From Streptomyces sp. HM190 (GTDB taxonomy: Bacteria; Actinomycetota; Actinomycetes; Streptomycetales; Streptomycetaceae): a DNA stretch of 64,000 nucleotides. Every line of letters starts with the position of its first letter. Within the stretch, counting starts at the first letter, position 1. Below the pieces are notes generated by a model. That model had not been told where the DNA came from. It made no database searches and worked only from the letters and a program-made list of their open reading frames with translations. Shown piece by piece: positions 57,948-64,000 of this stretch. Location: assembly GCF_009857135.1 (NCBI RefSeq), contig NZ_CP047318.1, positions 6,758,001 through 6,822,000 on the forward strand. The letters run 5' to 3'. A program made the position numbers and the translations under genes.

Positions 57948-59768
57948 TTGCGTACCTCCACCCCCACCACCGGACGGAAGCTCATATCCGTCGTCGCCGT
58001 CTCCGTCGCCCTGGTCGCCGGCACGACCACGTCGGTCGCCGTCGCCCAGGCCCCCACCGCCCAGGCCGACCCCGCCCCGGTCCTCGCAGGCGCCACCGAG
58101 GCCGCCCCCGGCACCGTCGCCGAGCGCCTGATCGTCGGCTACAAGTCCGGTGCGGCCGAGGCCACGTCGAACAAGGCCGCCTCCGCCGATGCCGAGGCCA
58201 AGGGCAAGGAGGCGGGCGAGAACCTCGACTTCCAGCGCCGCCTCGGCACCGGTGCCGCCCTCGTCGACCTGGGCGAGGACCTCACCCGGACGGACGTCGC
58301 CGACGTCATCGCCGAGTACCGGTCCGACCCGCAGGTCGCCTATGTCGTCCCCGACCGCCTCAACAAGCCCAAGGCCGACCCGAACGACACCGAGTACAGC
58401 AAGCAGTGGGACCTCTTCGAGTCCACCGCGGGCATGCGCGTGCCGGGCGCCTGGGACGTCACCACCGGCACCGGGGTGACCGTCGCCGTCATCGACACCG
58501 GTTACGTCGCCCACTCCGACCTGGCCGCGAACATCGTCGGCGGCTACGACTTCATCGCCGACACCGCGGTCTCCGTCGACGGCAACGGCCGCGACAGCAA
58601 CCCGGCCGACCCGGGCGACTGGTACAACGCTGGCGAATGCGGCTCCGGCGTCCCCGCCAGCGACTCCTCCTGGCACGGCACGCACGTCGCGGGCACCATC
58701 GCCGCCGTCACCAACAACAGCAAGGGCATCGCCGGCATCGCGTACGGCGCGAAGATCTCCCCGGTCCGCGTCCTCGGCAAGTGCGGTGGCTACGACTCGG
58801 ACATCATCGACGCCATCACCTGGGCCTCCGGCGGCACCGTCTCCGGCGTCCCGGCCAACACCAACGTCGCCAAGGTCATCAACATGAGCCTCGGTGGCGA
58901 CGGCGCCTGCTCCACCGCCACCCAGAGCGCCATCAACGCCGCCGTGAACCGCGGTACGACCGTCGTCGTGGCCGCCGGCAACGAGAACGACAACGTGGCG
59001 AACCACTCGCCCGGCAACTGCAACAACGTCATCTCCGTCGCGGCGACCAACCGCTCGGGCGCCAAGGCCTCCTACTCCAACTACGGCTCGCTCGTGGACA
59101 TCTCGGCGCCCGGCGGCCAGACCAGCACCGGTACCGCCAACGGCATCCTGTCCACGCTGAACGCGGGTGCGAAGACGCCGACCTCGGAGTCGTACGAGTA
59201 CTACCAGGGCACCAGCATGGCCACCCCGCACATCGCGGGCCTCGCCGCCCTGCTGAAGTCGGCGAACTCCTCGCTGACCCCGGCCCAGATCGAGTCCGCG
59301 ATCAAGGCCAACGCCCGCGCCCTGCCCGGCTCCTGCTCCGGCGGCTGCGGCGCGGGTCTGGCCGACGCGGCCAGGACGGTGCAGGCGGTGTCCGGCGGCT
59401 CCGACGGGGGCTCCACGGGGGGCACCACCTTCACCAACACCACCGCCGTCTCCATCCCGGACAACGGCGCGGCGATCGAGTCCTCGATCTCCGTCACCGG
59501 GCGCAGCGGCAACGCGCCCTCCACCCTCCAGGTCGGTGTGGACATCACCCACACCTACCGCGGTGACCTGGTCCTCGACCTGGTGGCTCCGGACGGTTCG
59601 ACCTACCGTCTGAAGTCCTCCAGCTCCTCGGACTCCGCCGACGACGTGAACACCACCTACACGGTGAACGCGTCCGGCGAGGTCGCCAACGGCACCTGGA
59701 AGCTGCGTGTCCAGGACGTGGCGTCCGCGGACACCGGCCGGCTCAACAGCTGGAAGCTGACCTTCTGA
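57948..59768 (+). CDS. Secreted subtilisin-like serine protease with P-domain
   Basis: A 606-residue S8 peptidase. A signal peptide (about residues 12-34) is followed by a propeptide of I9 type (58-140), and a catalytic domain with Asp183 (VIDTG), His243 (HGTHVAGT) and Ser423 (GTSMATPH). The C-terminal 110 residues (about 495-606) form a proprotein-convertase P-domain (VDITHTYRGDLVLDLVAPDG, GTWKLRVQDVAS). TTG at 57948 follows GAAAGG by 8 bases; ATG 57921 is an alternative without a ribosome site. It is divergent from the LPMO gene. It likely digests protein outside the cell or processes secreted partners. Confidence 0.95.
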   Translation: MRTSTPTTGRKLISVVAVSVALVAGTTTSVAVAQAPTAQADPAPVLAGATEAAPGTVAERLIVGYKSGAAEATSNKAASADAEAKGKEAGENLDFQRRLGTGAALVDLGEDLTRTDVADVIAEYRSDPQVAYVVPDRLNKPKADPNDTEYSKQWDLFESTAGMRVPGAWDVTTGTGVTVAVIDTGYVAHSDLAANIVGGYDFIADTAVSVDGNGRDSNPADPGDWYNAGECGSGVPASDSSWHGTHVAGTIAAVTNNSKGIAGIAYGAKISPVRVLGKCGGYDSDIIDAITWASGGTVSGVPANTNVAKVINMSLGGDGACSTATQSAINAAVNRGTTVVVAAGNENDNVANHSPGNCNNVISVAATNRSGAKASYSNYGSLVDISAPGGQTSTGTANGILSTLNAGAKTPTSESYEYYQGTSMATPHIAGLAALLKSANSSLTPAQIESAIKANARALPGSCSGGCGAGLADAARTVQAVSGGSDGGSTGGTTFTNTTAVSIPDNGAAIESSISVTGRSGNAPSTLQVGVDITHTYRGDLVLDLVAPDGSTYRLKSSSSSDSADDVNTTYTVNASGEVANGTWKLRVQDVASADTGRLNSWKLTF

Positions 59769-59798
59769 CGTCAGCCCCACTGACCGCCACCCCCCACT

Positions 59799-59842
59799 GC
59801 CGGCGGCCGACCGATGCGAGCGGGCATCGGCCGGCCGCCGGC
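59799..59842 (+). terminator. Strong intrinsic terminator after the protease
   Basis: A 19-bp stem with one mismatch (59799-59817 with 59824-59842), a 6-base loop and a following TTTT. It is the best terminator in the window. Confidence 0.92.
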
Positions 59843-59872
59843 CCTTTTCCCGCGGGCCGTTAGCGTAGGCGC

Positions 59873-60586
59873 ATGTCGACGAAGAAGACCGAGAAGCCCG
59901 ACGGGCCCCGCCCGGAGCGGACCGGCGGCACCGAGCCGGGGAGCACCGACGTGACCTCGCCGGGGAACGCCGACGCCTCGTCGGGGAGCACCGACGCCTC
60001 GTCGGGCAGGACCGGTGGGGGCCCCGCGCCGGTCGCGCCGGTGTGCCCCCGCTGCGGCGGGTCCGGACCGTCGGTGCGCACGGTCGCCGAGACCTGCGCC
60101 GACCCGGAGTCCCGCACCGGGGGACTGACCGACCGGCTGGCCGGCTCCCCCGGGGTGCCGTCCCGCTTCGACACCCTCCTGCACTTCGTCGAGGGCATGG
60201 TCCTCGTCGCGATGGGCGCCTATCTCGCCCGCAGCGGCCTGCAGAACGACAAGCCCGTGTACACGGTCGCCGGCTCGCTGCTCGCCGCGGCCCTGTTCGT
60301 CGGCACCCTCGCCGTGGTCCGGGGCGAGCTGCGCGAACGGAAGGCCGTCCTGCGGGGCGGGCCCCGCGCCGAAGCCCTCTGGCAGCCGGCCCACCACTGC
60401 TCCGCCTGCGACGCCGTGTTCTGCCCGGCGGGCACCCCGTGGCAGGGCGTCCTGACCCCCGAGCAGTTCCAGAAGTACGTGTGGACCGAGGCCGGCTACG
60501 GGCAGCAGCTCGACAAGAAGGTCCAGGACGTCGCCCTGCCGCCCGCGGCGACCACCGCGCCCGGAGGGACCCCCGACCGTGTCTGA
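59873..60586 (+). CDS. Zinc-ribbon membrane protein of unknown function
   Basis: A 237-residue protein. The first 50 residues are low-complexity (Gly/Ser/Thr with a repeated DASSGSTDASSG unit), then CPRCGG near residue 57, two membrane helices (about 105-120 and 134-152), and a second Cys/His cluster (HHCSACDAVFC near 177-187). The pattern suggests zinc binding on both sides. Its stop overlaps the next gene start by 8 bases, so it is coupled to the ARMT1-like gene, which suggests a shared role. No family is named here. Confidence 0.75.
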   Translation: MSTKKTEKPDGPRPERTGGTEPGSTDVTSPGNADASSGSTDASSGRTGGGPAPVAPVCPRCGGSGPSVRTVAETCADPESRTGGLTDRLAGSPGVPSRFDTLLHFVEGMVLVAMGAYLARSGLQNDKPVYTVAGSLLAAALFVGTLAVVRGELRERKAVLRGGPRAEALWQPAHHCSACDAVFCPAGTPWQGVLTPEQFQKYVWTEAGYGQQLDKKVQDVALPPAATTAPGGTPDRV

Positions 60587-61721
60587 CGCCCCCCTCATCC
60601 ACGGCACCGACCCGGCCTCCTTCGCGCACGCCGTCCTCGCCGAACGGCACCCCGCCCTCATCCGCAAGGTCCTCGACGCCACCCCCTACGGGCCCGGGCA
60701 GCGTCACGCCCTCGCGACACTGCTGCACGACGCGACCGAGGGCGTCCTCGCACCCCCGGACCACGACCCCTGGTGGGATGTCTGGGACGTACGCCGCCAC
60801 GCCGGCCGGTCCTGGTTCGACCTGCCGTTCCTCGTCGCCGAGAGCTGCTTCTACCGCCTGCTCCTGCACGCCGTCGGCTTCTTCGGCCCCGGCCCCTGGC
60901 AGGGCGTCGACCCGTTCCGCCCCTTCAAGCTCGCCGAACTCGACACCCCCGAGGCGGCGGCCGAACTCGCCGCCGCCGACGCCCTCGCCGAACGGCCCCC
61001 GCACGAGCGGCTGCCGGCCCTGCTGCACGGTTCGCTCTGGGGCAACCGGGCCGACCTCGGCTTCCGCATCCAGAGCGCCGGGTCCGCGGCGGACTCCCGG
61101 CTGCTCGCGGACGACAGCGAGGAACTGCTGTCCCTGCTGTCCGGCGGCGAAACCCTCTGCCTGGTCGCCGACAACGCGGGCCGCGAACTGATCCCCGACC
61201 TCCTCCTCGTCGACGACCTCCTCGCCCGCGGCGGCGTCGAGCGCGCCGTGCTGCACCTGAAGCCGTACCCGTACTTCGTCTCGGACGCCACCACCGCCGA
61301 CGCCCTCGACGCCGTACGCCACCTCGTCGCCGCGAAGAGCGCCGCCGGGGACCGCCTGTGGTCCGCCCTCGCCGACGGCCGTCTCGTGCTGCGGGCGCAC
61401 CCCTTCTCGTGCGCCCCGCTGCCGTACGCGGACATGCCGGACGACCTGCGCGAGGAGTTCTCCTCCGCCGACCTCACCGTCCTCAAGGGCGACCTCAACT
61501 ACCGGCGCCTGGTGGGCGACCGGCTCTGGCCGCCGACCACGTCCTTCGCCTCGGCCACCGCGTACTTCCCCGGTCCGGTGGCCGCCCTGCGCACCCTGAA
61601 GTCCGATGTGGTCACGGGCCTGGACGCCTCCACCGAGGCCGCGCTCGTGGCCGCTGAGGGGCAGCGGTGGCGCACCGGCGGAGCCCACGCGGTGATCCAG
61701 GTGAACGCCGGTACGAGCTGA
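60579..61721 (+). CDS. Damage-control phosphatase ARMT1-like protein (DUF89)
   Basis: A 380-residue protein of the DUF89/ARMT1 family, metal-dependent phosphatases proposed to remove damaged phosphometabolites such as phosphate esters of sugars. Signature residues are VADNAGRELIPDLLLVDDLL near 206-225 (metal-binding Asp/Asn) and LKGDLNYRRLVGD near 302-314. No signal peptide. GTG start at 60579 overlaps the upstream gene. The physiological substrate is not evident. Confidence 0.87.
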   Translation: MSDAPLIHGTDPASFAHAVLAERHPALIRKVLDATPYGPGQRHALATLLHDATEGVLAPPDHDPWWDVWDVRRHAGRSWFDLPFLVAESCFYRLLLHAVGFFGPGPWQGVDPFRPFKLAELDTPEAAAELAAADALAERPPHERLPALLHGSLWGNRADLGFRIQSAGSAADSRLLADDSEELLSLLSGGETLCLVADNAGRELIPDLLLVDDLLARGGVERAVLHLKPYPYFVSDATTADALDAVRHLVAAKSAAGDRLWSALADGRLVLRAHPFSCAPLPYADMPDDLREEFSSADLTVLKGDLNYRRLVGDRLWPPTTSFASATAYFPGPVAALRTLKSDVVTGLDASTEAALVAAEGQRWRTGGAHAVIQVNAGTS

Positions 61722-61725
61722 GAAG

Positions 61726-61754
61726 TCCGGGCGTCCGTGGGCGAAGCGCCCGGA
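61726..61754 (+). terminator. Hairpin after the ARMT1-like gene
   Basis: TCCGGGCG (61726-61733) pairs exactly with CGCCCGGA (61747-61754) around a 13-base loop, 5 bases after the stop and before geosmin synthase. Confidence 0.6.
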
Positions 61755-61822
61755 TTCACGCGATGGTGTGATCATGTTCCGCCGTCCGGATGCCGGGCGC
61801 GGGCCACGGGTAGGGCCCGGCC

Positions 61823-64000
61823 ATGACGCAGCCGTTCCGACTCCCGCACTTCTACCTGCCGTACCCCGCGCGGCTGAACCCCCACCTCGACGAGGCCCGT
61901 GCCCACACCAGCGCGTGGGCGCGGGAGATGGGCATGCTGGAGGGCTCCGGCGTCTGGGAACAGGCGGACCTCGACGCGCACGACTACGGGTTGCTCTGCG
62001 CGTACACGCACCCCGACTGCGACGGCCCGGCGCTCTCCCTCATCACCGACTGGTACGTGTGGGTGTTCTTCTTCGACGACCACTTCCTGGAACTCTTCAA
62101 GCGCTCCCAGGACCGCCCCGGCGGCAAGGCCCACCTCGACCGGCTGCCGCTGTTCATGCCGCTGGACCTGGCCACCCCCGTCCCCGAGCCGCGGAACCCG
62201 GTGGAGGCCGGGCTCGCCGACCTCTGGGCGCGCACGGTCCCGTCGATGTCGATGGACTGGCGCCGCCGCTTCGCCGTGGCGACCGAGCACCTGCTCAACG
62301 AGTCGCTGTGGGAGCTGTCCAACATCAACGAGGGGCGGATCGCCAACCCCGTCGAGTACATCGAGATGCGCCGGAAGGTCGGCGGCGCCCCCTGGTCCGC
62401 CGGCCTCGTCGAGTACGCGACCGCGGAGGTTCCCGCGGCGGTCGCCGAGTCGCGGCCCCTGCGGGTCCTGATGGAGACGTTCTCGGACGCCGTCCACCTG
62501 CGCAACGACCTGTTCTCCTACCAGCGGGAGGTCGAGGAGGAGGGGGAGAACAGCAACGGCGTGCTCGTCCTGGAGACGTTCTTCGGCTGCGACACGCAAC
62601 AGGCCGCCGAGACCGTCAACGACATCCTCACCTCGCGGCTGCACCAGTTCGAGGACACCGCGCTCACCGAGGTCCCCGCGCTGGCCCTGGAGAAGGGGCT
62701 CACCCCGCCCGAGGCCGCCGCCGTCGCCGCGTACACCAAGGGCCTGCAGGACTGGCAGGCCGGCGGTCACGAGTGGCACATGCGCTCCAGCCGCTACATG
62801 AACGACGGGGCGACCTCCTCGCGCGGCCCGCTCGACCTCGGCGGCGCGCTCCTGTCCGGCCCCGCCCTGGTCACCGGGGCGGGCTTCGGCACGTCCGCCG
62901 CCGATGTCGGGGCGCTGTTCGCCTCCGCCGCCGCCGAACGGCTGCGCACCCGCGCGCACCTTCCGTACCAGAAGGTCGGACCCTCCCTGATCCCCGACTT
63001 CCACATGCCGTTCCAGGTGGCGCTGTGCCCGCATCTGGACGCCGCCCGCCCACGCCTCACCGCCTGGTCGCACGCGATGGGCATCCTCGGCGAGGGCGTC
63101 TGGGACGAGGAGCGGCTCGCCGCTGCCGACCTGCCCCTGTGCGCGGCCGGCCTCGACCCGGACGCCACCCCCGAGGAGCTGGACCTCAGCTCGCAGTGGC
63201 TGGCCTGGGGCACCTACGGCGACGACTACTACCCCCTCGTCTTCGGCCACCGCCGCGACCTGGCCGCCGCACGCCTCACGACGGCCCGGCTCTCCGACTG
63301 CATGCCCGTCGAGGGGGAGGCGGTCCCCGTCCCGGTGAACGGGATGGAGCGGGGCCTGATCGACCTGTGGGCGCGGACCACCGCGGAGATGACCCCCGAC
63401 GAGCGACGCACCCTGAAGGCATCCGTCGACAAGATGACCGAGAGCTGGGTGTGGGAGGTGTTCAACCAGCTCCAGAACCGGGTCCCCGACCCGGTCGACT
63501 ACCTGGAGATGCGGCGCGCCACCTTCGGCTCCGACCTCACCCTCAGCCTGTGCCGGACGGGCCACGGTCCGAAGATCCCGCCCGAGGTCTACCGCTGCGG
63601 CCCCGTCCGCTCCCTGGAGAACGCGGCCATCGACTACGCGTGCCTGATCAACGACGTGTTCTCGTACCAGAAGGAGATCGAGTACGAGGGCGAGGTCCAC
63701 AACGCGATCCTCGTCGTGCAGAACTTCTTCGGCTGCGACTACCCGACCGCGCTCGGCGTGGTGCACGACCTGATGACCCAGCGCATGCGGCAGTTCGAGC
63801 ACGTCGTCGCCCATGAACTCCCCGTTGTCTACGACGACTTCGAGCTGTCGGGGGAGGCCCGCGACATCATGGACGGCTATGTGGACGACCTGCGGAACTG
63901 GCTCGCCGGCATCCTGAACTGGCACCGGCAGGTCGACCGCTACAAGCCCGCCTTCCTGGCCCGGCGCGCCCACGGTTTCGTCCCCGGCCGGGTGCCGGCC
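61823..64000 (+). CDS. geoA: Bifunctional geosmin synthase, C-terminus cut by window end
   Basis: Terpene synthase that converts farnesyl diphosphate to germacradienol in its N-terminal domain and to geosmin in its C-terminal domain. The 726 residues seen carry both metal-binding sets: DDHFLE (85-90) and NDLFSYQRE (228-236) in the N domain, DDYYP (467-471) and NDVFSYQKE (610-618) in the C domain. The domain organisation and length match the S. coelicolor enzyme (about 726 residues), so only a few residues are probably missing. Start ATG at 61823. Volatile geosmin production is a hallmark of sporulating Streptomyces. Confidence 0.98.
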   Translation, partial: MTQPFRLPHFYLPYPARLNPHLDEARAHTSAWAREMGMLEGSGVWEQADLDAHDYGLLCAYTHPDCDGPALSLITDWYVWVFFFDDHFLELFKRSQDRPGGKAHLDRLPLFMPLDLATPVPEPRNPVEAGLADLWARTVPSMSMDWRRRFAVATEHLLNESLWELSNINEGRIANPVEYIEMRRKVGGAPWSAGLVEYATAEVPAAVAESRPLRVLMETFSDAVHLRNDLFSYQREVEEEGENSNGVLVLETFFGCDTQQAAETVNDILTSRLHQFEDTALTEVPALALEKGLTPPEAAAVAAYTKGLQDWQAGGHEWHMRSSRYMNDGATSSRGPLDLGGALLSGPALVTGAGFGTSAADVGALFASAAAERLRTRAHLPYQKVGPSLIPDFHMPFQVALCPHLDAARPRLTAWSHAMGILGEGVWDEERLAAADLPLCAAGLDPDATPEELDLSSQWLAWGTYGDDYYPLVFGHRRDLAAARLTTARLSDCMPVEGEAVPVPVNGMERGLIDLWARTTAEMTPDERRTLKASVDKMTESWVWEVFNQLQNRVPDPVDYLEMRRATFGSDLTLSLCRTGHGPKIPPEVYRCGPVRSLENAAIDYACLINDVFSYQKEIEYEGEVHNAILVVQNFFGCDYPTALGVVHDLMTQRMRQFEHVVAHELPVVYDDFELSGEARDIMDGYVDDLRNWLAGILNWHRQVDRYKPAFLARRAHGFVPGRVPA

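Noticed and set aside
57783..61775. A 1330-codon minus-strand open frame
   Set aside because: It is antisense to the subtilisin-like protease, zinc-ribbon and ARMT1-like genes and has repetitive Gly/Val/Arg composition with no family signature.

Overview
The window is a high-GC actinobacterial chromosome segment, almost certainly Streptomyces. The evidence is the strong third-position GC bias, frequent GTG and TTG starts, a bifunctional geosmin synthase, two conservon (cvn) loci, SARP regulators, a WhiJ-like HTH/DUF397/ATPase triad and an AT-less small PKS locus. The murC-msrB and geosmin synthase genes also mark a known part of the Streptomyces core chromosome (in S. coelicolor geosmin synthase is SCO6073). 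I see no insertion sequence, prophage, CRISPR array, tRNA or rRNA.

Layout. 1-5.6 kb is housekeeping: beta-carbonic anhydrase (cut by the window edge), a small secreted protein, ZapE-type ATPase divergent from a RibD-like reductase, a conserved small protein, murC and msrB. 5.6-12.5 kb holds two alpha/beta hydrolases facing away from an amidohydrolase-isochorismatase-DoxX-DUF1275 run, closed by an AraC regulator. 12.6-19.8 kb has two tandem AfsR/SARP-type regulators (one full length with TPRs, one without) divergent from an FAD oxidoreductase. 19.8-28.6 kb is a sugar-utilisation island: secreted beta-helix protein, MFS transporter, two GH35 beta-galactosidase-like enzymes and a LacI regulator, with LacI-type palindromes in both promoters.

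28.6-36.9 kb is regulatory: SAV2177-like methyltransferase, DUF397/XRE pair divergent from a small HATPase protein, a PfkB-like protein with an altered catalytic site, and conservon 1 (cvnD-C-B-A on the minus strand). 37.1-42.4 kb carries a compact biosynthetic locus: FAD oxidoreductase, stand-alone adenylation enzyme and a KS-ACP protein that lacks an acyltransferase domain. 43.1-51.8 kb has a GAF protein, an AraC regulator and conservon 2 (cvnA-B-C-D), translationally coupled to a CYP157-like P450 that lacks the EXXR arginine and followed by a convergent CYP154-like P450.

52.1-64 kb contains a TetR/hydrolase divergent pair with two operators, a DUF6230/DUF6114 membrane pair, a small secreted protein, a membrane-anchored lytic polysaccharide monooxygenase divergent from a subtilisin-like secreted protease, a zinc-ribbon membrane protein coupled to an ARMT1-like protein, and geosmin synthase running off the right end.

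The most interesting items for follow-up are the AT-less KS-ACP/adenylation/FAD locus, the conservon-coupled non-canonical P450, the PfkB-like protein with His in place of the catalytic Asp, and the LacI-controlled double GH35 operon. All functional calls rest on motif recognition by eye; no database search was run.
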